Origin: Dermanyssus gallinae
Lineage: Eukaryota; Arthropoda; Arachnida; Mesostigmata; Dermanyssidae
Direction: 5' to 3'
Assembly (NCBI GenBank): GCA_003439945.1
Contig: QVRM01005439.1
Span: 1-64,000 of the forward strand
DNA: 64,000 nt
Shown: piece by piece, positions 40,244 to 52,791 of the stretch
How positions within the stretch are numbered: position 1 is the stretch's first letter
Layout of the letters: the number at the start of each line of letters is the position of its first letter
The notes under the pieces: generated by a model
What the model saw: only the letters and a program-made list of their open reading frames with translations
The model's database searches: none
Told to the model about the DNA's origin: nothing
Position numbers and translations under genes: made by a program

Positions 40244-43019
40244 GGTTTAAACTTGGTTATATTCCAATAGAGCTTCAATGAACTACGACCTTTAAGTGTT
40301 AAAAGAAACGTATCGTAAACAAACAGACACCAAAAGGGCGCTAGTAACGCTAGAAGTCGAATACTAAACTACATATAAGATTTTCTTTTAACACAATATA
40401 ACTAAACCTACCTACTAACTAGTTAGTTAACCGCTAGCGCTTATGAGGCACGCTAATGAGCTCGATCCCGGTCTGAGCCTGAAAACGGGCAGCGCAGAAT
40501 CTGTCAACATTTTTCGCATTGTTTCAATTTTTTTTCGATTTCCAATTAAACAAATGTGCACCCAGGTTGGACTGGCTGGTGGACTGGTTCTAGTTAATGA
40601 TCGAATTTAAAACAGCTTGAATACACATACACATGTACGTCCGTCTTCCAAACGAACAAGCGGGATCAATAGAGCGGAGCGGAGAGATGGTCAGAGAACG
40701 CGCGGACAGCCTGACGTTGTTACTGGCTTACTTATTCGATTCGGCTCCGGATTTCGCCCACATTGTACACATGTCTTTTTTGTTGTTGATGTTGCTCTCC
40801 CGCGCAAAATGAGCGGAGTATTGATTCTATACTGTCACAGTGCTGCAGGCAAAGCGCATTTAGGCGCAGGGACAGCGCATATCTAGTTTTGGTTAGAAGC
40901 GACGTCAAAGGCGACGGTGTTGGCCGGCTACAGAGCGTGGCGCGCTGGAGCCCTGTCGAAAGAAGCAAAACCGCTAGAACGGCGTTCCCACGGCTGCGTT
41001 GCGCACATCATCACAATGATTATCAGCATCGTCATTCGGCGTTATAGATGAGCGCCTGCCCCATGACATTCGGGGCCGTGCTCAGCATCACCTGCTCGCG
41101 CGACAGGTCTAATTTTAATTGCGATTTTTGTTCGTTTGCCGAAACAGTGGTCGTTGCCGCTGGAGTAGCGGCAGGAATCGGAGAAGTAGTCGTAACAGTA
41201 ATTGTAATAGCAGCAGTAGTAGTAGTAGTAGTAGTGGTGGCTCTAGCATTACAGTATGTACTATATTACGGGGTCGGCACGTTGTGCGGCTGGCAAGGTT
41301 GCTCCCGTAGAACCTCCTTTCGTAGGAGTCGTTCTTTCCGCATCGGCGGTGATCATTGACGAAACTCAAAACACTCTGTACCCCCGTAGCTGAAGCAGCT
41401 CTCCGCAGCCAAAGCACCCGTACCCCCGTAGCTGAAACATCCGTACCCCCGTAGCTGAAGCATCCGTACCCCATGTAGCTGAAGCACCCCGTATCCCTGT
41501 AGCTGAAGCTCTCAGTACCCCTCCGAAGCTGAAGAGGTGTGTCGACAAACGAAGTTTGACACTTCAAGCGACACGCTACTGGCGTTGCAGGCACGGTTTT
41601 ACTGATGCGGCTTGCTGAAGACGACCGTGGTGATGGCGTCGATATGAGAAATAGTAATGATGATAATTATGATGAGTGTGCTGGTGATGGAGGTGATGTG
41701 GTGGTGGGAGTGGTGACGCTCATAATGAGAATATTGCCTGACTTTGAGCTGAACCCCCGGCTCAAGGACCGAGGGCACAACTCGTAACGCCAAGAAGCAG
41801 CCATTACGGAGTTGGGGGGGGAAGGGGCGTCGTTGAGTTCGTCCTAGTGGATGATCGAATGGATCTCGTGATTTGGCTGGTTATGATGGGGTTATGAAGT
41901 TGAAACGTCAATGCCGCGCTGATTACTTTCCCACGCGTCAAGCCATAAGGTCGTTGTCATCGCCGCGCCGCGTTTCAGATAAAGACGTAAGCTTAGCTTC
42001 TCCGAATCTCGAGACGGCAGCTTAGCCGCACTGTACTTATACTGCAGCAGATGTCAGCGCCTCGTAGTCGACTTTGCGCTTTACGCGCATACGCTCATAT
42101 ATTTGCAGGTGTGTGTGTGTAAATATAAGTTGCTACATGTACGCACTTATTGCGAAAACAGTCTCGCGTTGTTTCCAATATCCAGTCAAATAAAACGACG
42201 ACTGATCACGATTACCCTATGTTTTTGCATACTTTGTTACCTTAAAAAGATATATATATATATACCAATGAGGCACGTATTTCTGTGTATGCGCGTGTGT
42301 ATATATATGTTTCATTGGGGTGCGCTTTTTCTTCAGATGACCCCGGAGGAGTTCTTCACCCGAGTTCAGCATCCCGCTGTTGAGCTGCTAAGCTTCATCA
42401 TTGAACAGGAGCCTGTTCTGTTTAAGCTGCCCGACGAACTCATCCAGGACGTGATCGCCTTCATCAAGAACGAGCGGAACGAGCAGGACCAAGGGGTAAG
42501 TCAATCAGCAGGAAGAATCTCCCACATCGTGCAGGTTATCTAGCGTCATTCTGTCTAGCCACGAGTGTTCTTACGACCCTTCTGACAAAGCTGCAAGCTG
42601 CGTAACGGCCGACAACAAGAACAACAACAACAACTATAACAGCATACGATTAAGTAACGGCTGTACCAGAAAAGAGTAACTCAGCATTGTTGTAAGGTTC
42701 AGTACCTCCGGTTGTCGTCGTTGCTGACGCTGTTGTTACTGATATTGTTGCTGTGGTGGTGGTTGTTGTTGTTGTTGTTGTTGTTGTTATTAATGTTGTT
42801 GTTGTTGTTGATGATGATGGCGATGATTATAGCGTTGGCTTTGATATCTGAATTCGATAATGTTTTCATTGGTCTTTAGCTGTTGTTGACTGATGTATCT
42901 CCAGCCAAGAGTGGTATTGTTGATTCAGCGGTTGCCCGTATCGTTAGCAGTAGTCCGCGCGTAGTCTAGCGTTGATTGGACGTTGGCGAACGGCGACGAC
43001 CACCAACAACAACAACAGC

Positions 43020-43054
<35 letters not shown>

Positions 43055-43059
43055 CGACG

Positions 43060-43092
<33 letters not shown>

Positions 43093-43232
43093 ACAACAAC
43101 AACGATGATGACGAGGACAAAGGTGTTCGACTATGACGTTGTGGTTGCTCCTATAGGACACATGCTTGTCGAGAAGCCGATCGGCGGTTCGTCCAGACGC
43201 CTGATTCTGCTTCTCTCTCTCCCTCTCTTCCT

Positions 43233-43289
<57 letters not shown>

Positions 43290-45977
43290 TATCTGTCTCT
43301 CTCTCTAAGTTTCTCGTTTCCTTCTCTTTGTATGTCTCCCCCTTCCTCCAGACTCCCGCCGCCAGACCCTCTGCGCATCTTCCTCTATCCAGGTCTATGG
43401 CTGGTGGCGGTTTGCCTCGATGAAGATGAAACTCATGCTGCTGAATCGCTGTTGTCGTGGTGGTCGGTCGCATTTGCTTAAACTATAGTTTTGCTATAGC
43501 CAGCTCGCCAGCGAGCTGGTTGGCTGGCTACGTTGTTTTGTATCTTTCCATGGGCAATGTGTGTATGTCTGTGGGGTGTTTGTATGGGGAGATGTGGGTG
43601 TGTGTGTGCGAATGCAGTTAGGCACCAACCCATTGGCCGCGAGGTGGCTAGGTATATAGATAGGTAGATACGTCATTTTCCTTAGCAGATCCACTAGATT
43701 GTGGCTGGAGCGGTAGCAGTGTTAGTACGGTGGAATAGTAGTAGAAGGGAAGTTGTCGTAGCCGCTTTAGGGGCCACCGGGGGCACTACGATCTACGGTC
43801 GGTCATCGCTGAGCGCCGAGCGGCTGAGCGTCCCCCCGTCCTATTTGAGCTAGTCGAGCGGCAACGTGTGGGCGAAACGGAATCGTGGACTGTTGTGTTC
43901 GCTGGTCGCTGGCTCGGTCGACAGGGTGAATCAGTAAGCCGCCGCCGCCGCTGCTGCTGGTGGTGGACGTTAGTGTCTGCATAGTGTAACTCTTACGTTG
44001 TAGTATACGTAGTCGATAGGTAGGCTGTTACGTTGGCGTTCACAACAGTAACGGCAATGTTCAACGGACGGCGTTTAACTGGTACGGCTGGTGTTGTTGT
44101 TGTTGTTTTTGTGGTTGTCGTTGTTGTTCTGGTTGTTGTTGCTGCCGTTGTTGTTGTTGCTGCTGCTGCTGTTGTTGTTGTTGTTGTTGTTGCTGTCATT
44201 GTTACTGTTTTTCTTCTTGCTGCTATTGTTGTTGTTGTTGTTGTTACTGTTTTTCTTCTAGCTGTTGTTGTTGATGTTGTTGCTGTCGTTGTTACTGTTC
44301 TTCTTCTTGCTGCTATTGTTGTCGTTGTTACTGTTTTTCTTCTAGCTGCTGCTGCTGTTGTTGTTTTTGTTGTTCTGCTGACCACCACCGGCCGGACCTG
44401 TGGCGGCTCTCCCGTTGTTGCGAGATCGTGGCGGTGGTGTCGCCGACATTATGATTACGACGGTGCGACGGCGAGTGAGTATAGCTGCGTCTGCTTCAGC
44501 TGCTGCTGCTGATTGTAGTACGCCGGAGGGGGTTCCCCCCCCCCCCCCCATCTTGTTTGCTTTTCTGTCTATCTGTGTTGTGATGCTGCTTGCTGCTGCT
44601 GCGGCTACTGCTGTTCTGTCGAATCTCTACCCCCGCCACGAGCTCGATTGTGTCCGTCGTGGTGGTCACCAAATCAGATCAGTCAAGCTGTTCGGCACAA
44701 GCCAGCTAAATCAGGCCGTAGCTGGTATAGGTGTGTAGCTAGGCAAGTAGGTACCAGATTTGTTTTTTTTTTAATCGTCGATTAAAAACCACCAGCATCA
44801 CCATATTGTTAGTATTGTTAATACAGTATTATTTTTTTGTCGTGGCGATTGTTGTTATTTTTCTTCTTTGTTGTTGTATTATTATTATTATCATAGGTGT
44901 CGTTACAGTTGTAAGTCTCGTTGCTGTTGCTGTCACATCACAACAAGTTACCGCAAAACAAGCGAACGCCACGACGTGGTCACCCCCAACACATGCCCAT
45001 CGGCATCATCGTTAACAACAGCATCAGCAATAATAACAACAACAACAACAAATATAACAGAAACAACAACAACATCAACATCAACAGCAACAACAACAAC
45101 AACACCAACACCAACAAACATGGCCCCAACCAGCCCCATGTTCGTAGTTCACGAGCAGATACACAACGCTGCGCGCAATATAACGTTAGCTTGGCTGGAC
45201 TACAACACCCGACGTTGTCGTTTCATTCGCTGATCTGATCCGTTCTGGTTGTATGCTGGAGCGGCGGCCCCTTTCTCCCCTACCGCACCCCTTCTCCCCT
45301 ACCGCACCCCTCCACGCAACCAGTGGCGTCTTTCTTACGTCATGTTCGCCGGCGCAGTCGCCACTATACTACCACCACGAGCAGCAGCATGCCGTAGGTC
45401 TGTCTTGCAGGCACAGGATGAAGCGCGCGCCGAACGTCGGTGGGGTTCGGGGGGGGGGGGGGCGGTCGTGGGGAAGCGTCCCGACGGGGAAGCGTGGGGA
45501 GGCGGACGGGCAAAGCTGAAAGACCGGCCGTCTCACTCAGGACATCTGCCCACACAAACGCGGCCGGCCGTACTCGGTGAGACGGTGACGGACTGCGTAC
45601 GCACGCCGCGAGGGACTGCCTGCGCCGCCAGCGATCGTAGCCGTGCTGCCAGTTAGTAGTAGTAACAGTAGTGGTGGTAGTAGTAGTAGTCGACGTAGGA
45701 GTCGAGTAGGCGTGCGGCAGACTGGCCGGCCACAAATTCACCTGGACAACAGCAACAACAGCACCAACGAAAACAACAACAACAACTATAACAACAACGA
45801 TGGGGCGCCGTTGAGGTGATGTCGACAACATCAAAAGGAACAGCAACAATGATAGTAATGACAACAAAAATAGCAAATGATGACTACAACAACAACGAGC
45901 GCCAGACAACAACAATAAGGAGAAAGAAAAACAACAAAACAACAACGGCAGCTATGACAATAGCAGCCATCACCACC

Positions 45978-46008
<31 letters not shown>

Positions 46009-47138
46009 CGAAGACGGCAACAACAGCAACGACAATACGTAACAGTAGCAGTAAGAAAAACACGACAACGGCAACAGCAACAACAGCACAGACACGCGAG
46101 AACACCCCCCACAGTCTACTAGGGTTGAGGGGAACAACAGCGGACAGAGGAAAAATCTCCACGCCACTGGTCTACAGCCGTGATTAATAGCAACCGCAAC
46201 AAAGTTCATCTGCCATTGATCAGGCAGAGACCTCCAAGAATTCGCGGTAGGTTTTAAGTAAACAGACACATTTTCCGACACACCCGTCTACGCAAGCGAG
46301 CAAGACTCGTGTCGTTGTCGTGTTGCTGCTACGAGGTTGCTTTTCCGGGGCTTCCGTTGATTCTCGATCTTAGGGCTTACGCAAGTGAGACGTTTAGGTG
46401 TCGTATATCTATCCATTAATCAGTGGGTGTATTAGCAGCAGCAGCAGCAATAATAATAATAAACACAATAACAACAACATTAGCAGTTGTCACAATAGCG
46501 ACAACGCGGTAATGTATAGCATCTGAAAAGGCATTCAAACGGGTTGCGCATAGTCTCTAAGTAAACAAGTCTTTAAGTAAGCTTTAAGGAAACCAAAAAA
46601 TGTGTCTTGCAGTTCGCGTATAACTGGTTCACCTTCACATTCATTCTCTTCGTGTGAGGAGAGCATTTAAAATTAATTTTGGCGCATGGTAAAGAAGAAT
46701 CCGTCCAGAACGAAACAGAGCGCTATAGCGCTACTTTTGCTTCAAATATGATGTTGTCAGGCGCGTCCACTTTTCATTTGGGCAAGCCATATACGAGGGC
46801 GAATTGGCAAGTTCTAGTACCTTGAGTTTAATGATTAATATGTGATGGTTCATATTAAGCTTTGGTGATTGGACCGAAATCACCAAAGTCTTGTTGCTAA
46901 GACTGCTCAAGCAGTGTCGCGAAATGCTATGTATACGTGGTACCGTCGATTTCGTGACGGACGTGAGTAAACCTTCGTTCGTATCCTTTTTTTAACATAA
47001 ATATCCGCTCTCGTATAGCATAGTCGGGGAGAAAACAGGGTATGGCTTGTGGCTACAACCACATGCGTCGTGCGTTGGTTTGCCCAATCCTGATGCGACG
47101 CTAGATGCCGATGGCTTATTTTTTAGTATAGCCCAGTC

Positions 47139-47169
<31 letters not shown>

Positions 47170-47899
47170 CCCGTACAGGTGCGACCAACGTGTGCCACTT
47201 TGACCTTGCGTTACGAGGCTTTACGAGGGGCTGATCTGTGTCGATTTCGTCATGGTGTGCCTACCTAATAGTGCATGTATGTGTCTGTAGATCGACCACC
47301 TCGGTGTCGATGACGTCACCGACCTCCTGGGAGCGTTTTTCTTTCGGCCCTACTATTACGTGGCGCTAACTAGCGGCGTCAAGGTTTTCTGTCGGAACTC
47401 CGAGCTAGCTGAACATCGAAAATGAAGACAAGTTAACCCACCGCCTTCAGGCGAGACGAGTGCTTCTAATCTTCATTATGAAAAAAAGATGGTGAGAGAG
47501 AGAGAGAGAGAAAGAAAGAAAGAAATGGAGAGAGATAGACCACAATGAGATCCTTTCCCGGATACTAGAACAACTTCTTTAACCAGAGCAGATGTATGCA
47601 AGCGGATTATATATATATATATATATATATATACATTTTGTTAGTTATTTTTCATCTTCTTCCAAGAACGTTACCTTTCAGCTAGCAACCATCAGCTGTC
47701 GTAGTCGCCTTACTGGTCATTATTATACTACTCATAATGAGTAGTGTTATTGTTTTATTAGAACTAGGTTACTTCATGTCAGGTTACTTCATCGTCGTGC
47801 CAGCCGCCAAGATGGACAGTGGCCGGTAAAGGCGGCATCGTTAGGCAACGTTATTTTACTAGTATTACGTAACCCTTGATATCTCATCCGTTGATCCTG

Positions 47900-47935
<36 letters not shown>

Positions 47936-50900
47936 TGCTGCTTACCATCTTCTCGACGCTTACGAAATTTCTGCTCCAGTTGTCGCTTATACTGCGGCCG
48001 CCTTTGTTGTCGTTCAGGTGAGGTCTCTGTGCCGTTCTCCTTCCCACCTTTCCGCTCGTTGTTTTTCATGTTCCGCTGGGTCGTTGTTGTTGTTGTTATT
48101 CTTTTTCTTTTCGTCGTCTTTTTCTTCGTCTCGTTCGCCCTTGTAGTGTCCCCCCCCCCCCCCCGCCTTTCATTTCTGAGCTGATTTCCTAATGGTCATT
48201 CTTGAACCATGATAGCGGAGCGCTGTCCGCTAGGTCACTTAGCGTGAAGCCTAGCGAGGCAGCAGCAGCAGCTGATGTCGCTGAAGACACCTGCCGGGTT
48301 TTGTCGTTGCGGTCAATGGCGTCGCCGGCGCACGGAGAACGTCAGATGATGATGATGATGATGCATCCGTTTACCTAGACGGCGCCTCGTGTCGCTTCGG
48401 GGCGACTTCTGCCATGACTAAGACAGCAGCCGCTGGCCCGACAAGCGGATCCAGCTAACAACAATAAGAACAACAACAACAACGACAAGGGACACAACAA
48501 AAACGACGACGACGACGACGACAATGACAACAGCGTCAACAACAAGAACATTACGAACAACAAAAGTAGCAACAACAACAATGACGGTGACACAGTACAA
48601 CAGAAGGGGCGGTTTAGCTACTGATCGCGGCCATTCGCTGTGCTTAAAACCGCCCCGCTCTGTATGCATTTTGCCGAGCCAATCGCGTACGCTTGTTAGT
48701 ACGTGGCACTGATTGTAGTGAAGTAGCGCCGCCATTGATGCAGCGAGCAATCTATCTATCTATCTGTGCAGTAGTAATGAGGCGAATGACCCTTCTATTC
48801 GTGTTTGCAGTCTTGTAGTCGTCAGTCAGGCAAATCGTCTGAGCCCAGTGTACAGAGGAGCTTACGTATGATCGTGAAGACGTACGTCCCTCACGCGACT
48901 GCGAAGTATGTGTGTTGCTCATCACAGCGCTGGTATTGGTGGCGGCCGTGTTGATGTGTTGTGGTGATAATAATGGTGATGATACTGGTGCTGATCAAGA
49001 TTGCGATGACGGTGACAATGATCATGCGGATGCTGATGGTGATGCTAAAATTGAAGGCGATGTCTGAGAGTCTAGGACTTCACCGATTCGGCCCACCTCG
49101 GCAATCGATCGAAGGCGATATACGAACGACCACGACGTACAGCCTGACGATACGTTCTCGACCCCATTCACTTCGATGAGGATGAGGACGCGAGGGTTGT
49201 CGCGTCAATACAGTCGTCGACTCCTTCTCTCTCTATGATGATCAGAGATTATCGCCGAGACTATTTACCATATGATAGATACCACATGGTCGTTTTCTGT
49301 TCTTTCTGCTAGTAGTGCTAATGGTGGAAGTATCTGTAGTGTACGTGTTTCTGTGCGAGCGTACTCTGTCTGTACTGATGCATCCGTATTCGTATCTATA
49401 AACGGCGACGTAGCAGTCTCCAACGTAAACGCGCACGTCGGGTTGGGTCGGGTCGGATGACCCAATGATCCTCCCCTCGAGAACAACTACCGACAAAGCG
49501 ATGAGGCGTTTATTTGCTATCATACAGTACGTGTATGTAAATACGACTGTAACTCTTTTTACTACTTCTACGAGTACTATCACTACCCTGTTACTACGTG
49601 AGAATCACTTCTCGTAAATACCATTCGTCGTCTGATCTGGGGAACACAAGGCTGGGCAGTACGTAAGGTCGACTAGCACTAACTAGAGCACTCAGCTGTG
49701 TGGCTGGTGACGCTCGTGACGTGAGTCCGGCTGGCGGCCTGGTCATACATAGCCTGATCTATATCAGGTTGATTCGCCCGAGACGAGACTTGGAATCGAT
49801 TGAAGCCAGCTGAAGATGGACGACGAACGCTTGCTTAAAGAAATCGATCGAAGGCGGTGGGTCCGAAGGGGCGAAGCCCTACCGCCTCCTTCGTTTGAGG
49901 TTGTCGCTTCGCTGGCGACTCGCGGTGTCGATGATGGTGGTGGTGGTAACAACGCTGGACGCAAATGATGGCTCATGTTGATCGAGACGCCTGATGCTCA
50001 GACGATGACGCAACCCCCCCCCCCCCCCCTCCGCGTGATCTTGACGCTATGATTCTTCGTCTTCGTCGTCCAGCTGCGATTGGCAGACTGGCGCGCGCCC
50101 CACAAGGAAGGGTCCAAGAAATCTCGTCCGAATCTGAGCCGAGAGCCGCCTTATTCATATAGTCGCGCGAGTCGTCACACGCGACTTCGTCACCTCATCA
50201 TTAGCGCCAACGTGATGAGCAGCTGAAGCTATTACTGTGTACGGCAGTGGCAGTAGCAGCAGCGGCTGCGGCCGGCGGGAGGGAAGGAGGAACAGACGCT
50301 GGCTACTTCGGTCGCCTTCACATCGTTGTCTTCACCCCCCCCTCTTTTTTTCGGCCATTTCTGCATCTATCTACTGCTACTGATGAACTTCAGGTACTTT
50401 GGACTTCGGAGGACTATGGGGCGAACGGACTTATCGAGGTCGTCTGCTTTTTATTCTTCTTCCTCTTCTGTTCCTTTTGTTGTCTTTGGCTGTTGCTTCT
50501 CTTCTTGGTGTCTCGTTCCTTTCGTTTGTCTTCCTCTTTACTTCCTGTCGACGTCTCTCTCCCCCTCTCTTTCTTTCTCCCGCTCGTCCCCTCCCCGCCC
50601 CCTTCTGTTCAACTAGATGACCGTCTGGACGTTTATGGATCGCATAATACGCGTGGCGTCCAACGTCAGGCTTCCGGCGAGCCCGATGTACGCCCGTCTG
50701 GCTCGTTGTCCATTGGATGCATCGCTGTAACAGTATGACAACTGAGCAACTACAGTGCTACTGAACTGCCCGAGATGTTTGCCGGCTTCGACTGCTGGCT
50801 CAGCTTCTGCAATGAAGCTGCTGCTGCTGCTACGATCGCTGACTCAATGATGCTAATGCTGCTTCTGCTCCTGATGATGATGACGATGATGATCGTAATG

Positions 50901-52616
50901 GTGCTGAAGTACTGAAATCCCCGGTGATGCGGACGATGGTCGGTACCACCTGGCCGATTACGAACTACAGCATCGTAGTTCGGCTCACTCAGCTTTAGCC
51001 AAACGAGGGACAGAGTGGGTGAGATAAGCAGATAGCCAGGCGATCGTTCTACGACGACGACGACCCCCCTTCCCGGGGTGGTGACACCCACCAACCTGTA
51101 CGTTACGCGAAGGGCTACAGAAGGACGACCCGATCCCCACCCCACATTCAGGGCGGGAATAGCCCGGTTGGTATCGTGCGACGATGATACGAGTTGGCGA
51201 TGCCGTATCGCTGAAGATAGAGGAAATAGCATGGGCCGTCTGATGATCCGGGTGATCGTTGTTGTCGCGTGCGCGACCGACCAAGACAAGCTCGTGCAAG
51301 CTCAGCGTTGTTGAACTTCTCGTGCGACCACATGCGACTCGGCAGCGATCCGCAACGAGACCCTTTATCGTTGGTTATATATGCTTGATCTATTGACCGA
51401 TCAATGTATCGAGATTGAGACGAACTCACGGCCTGCCATCTCGATAACAACAAGGGCAAAGCGGACGCCAACCACAGCGATGTGCCGCGTATCTGCCGCG
51501 TAACACGGCCGAACGTCAGGCAGGACGTCCCCCTGCCTAACTGATGTCGCGGCTCAGTCAGTCCAATCGTCGGAGTGAGTGTTAGCTAACCACCAAACCG
51601 AGCGTTAAACCACAAAACCACCCCAGCAGCCGTCGGCTGCCAGCCAGCGCTAACCAAGCACAAGCCACGCCTAACTAACCTCTGACGGTTTGGCTTATAT
51701 CAATCCATCCGAACGATGCTGATGTAGAACCGTCCGTCACGCACGTACTGCGTCAACGGCATATGCGTGTATGTATCGACCACACTGCCACACTCATTGG
51801 CTGGCGAAAGTCGCTCGACAAGAAATTAGCGAGGTGCGTGTTCCTTTGCCGCCGCCGCCGCCACCAGCGTTAACGCCTATGGTTTAAACGTAAACAAATT
51901 CGTAATAACGCCATACAACAGGGGTTTGTCTTATAGTTCTAGCATTTTTACTTCTAGTCCATTAGAATGAACTACTACTACAATGCTACCTCTTGTTTTT
52001 TTGGAATTGAATATATGTTACAACCAATTTTCTCGAAAGTACTTTCGTTTTACTTCGCCGCATAGTACTGCCATAACTGCTTTTAGCGTTCTGGTGTGAT
52101 GCCTATTAGGGAAATACAGGGTTCGCCTAGCGTGACTTCCTTCAGCTTCTGTTGGGTGTGAATGTTGAATGAACCACCTTTTAGGAAGTAGTGTGATGCT
52201 GCTAGGATTGCTTTCGTCGTCTTCTCTCAGGTTTAAGGCGGTTCTTCTTCTCTCTCAGGCGGTTTTAAAATGCAGTTTCCGCAAAAGCGATGGAAATAGT
52301 TAACACGCCTAGGGCTTAATATGGAAGCACGCTTGCCTGATATTTTGACCACAATCTGAGGTTGACAAGTCTTGACTTTTTTGATGAATGTGAACGATCG
52401 AGTTATTGACATAAATCATTAATCAATATTGATGGTGCTAGTATGTGAAAAGATATTGCCCGACTTTCATGACGTATTTCTTAAGGTAAGAAACACTTTT
52501 TTTAGAGATATGATGGAACTCAGATTTGGGCGGATGATTTTGGCCTTAGCTTCGGCTTGTACTTCGCCTATGCCCCCCTCCCTTGTGATGATAACCGGTA
52601 TAGGCGAATAAACGAG

Positions 52617-52652
<36 letters not shown>

Positions 52653-52731
52653 CGAGCACTGCCGAGTGTGCAAACGTATTGTAAAGGACTAATAAATCAT
52701 CGCAATATTTTATATATATAAAGATAAACAA

Positions 52732-52791
<60 letters not shown>

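Larger units (their letters stand above)
24041..42336 (+). other. Intron 3 (phase 0, 18296 bp)
   Basis: This is the longest intron; the donor is GTATGT and the acceptor ttttcttcag. It contains two hairpins (24191-24336 and 27486-27530), AAC arrays at 25135-25235, 26380-26740 and 32080-32300, GTT arrays at 26880-26975 and 32636-32780, a CTGG run at 29682-29707, a 200-bp (TA)n/(TACA)n block at 37610-37812, other (TA)n tracts, and a 23-bp minisatellite at 41378-41535. A non-repetitive open frame on the - strand at 28634-28874 is listed separately. GC-rich open frames around 27960-28340 overlap in three frames and none is convincing. Confidence 0.85.

Noticed and set aside
43499..43520. 20-bp palindrome (CCAGCTCGCC and its complement).
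   Set aside because: Short, GC-rich and isolated, with no terminator or regulatory context in a eukaryotic intron.
45364..45945. A 193-codon - strand open frame in intron 4.
   Set aside because: It is Leu/Ser/Val-rich text through CAA arrays and a GC-rich patch; no homology or splice support.
52429..52611. A 60-codon + frame (ending GITGIGE-like) with an internal AAG|GTAAGA donor-like site before exon E.
   Set aside because: No acceptor in a matching phase and no similarity. It lies in intron 4 and exon E already joins exon D cleanly.
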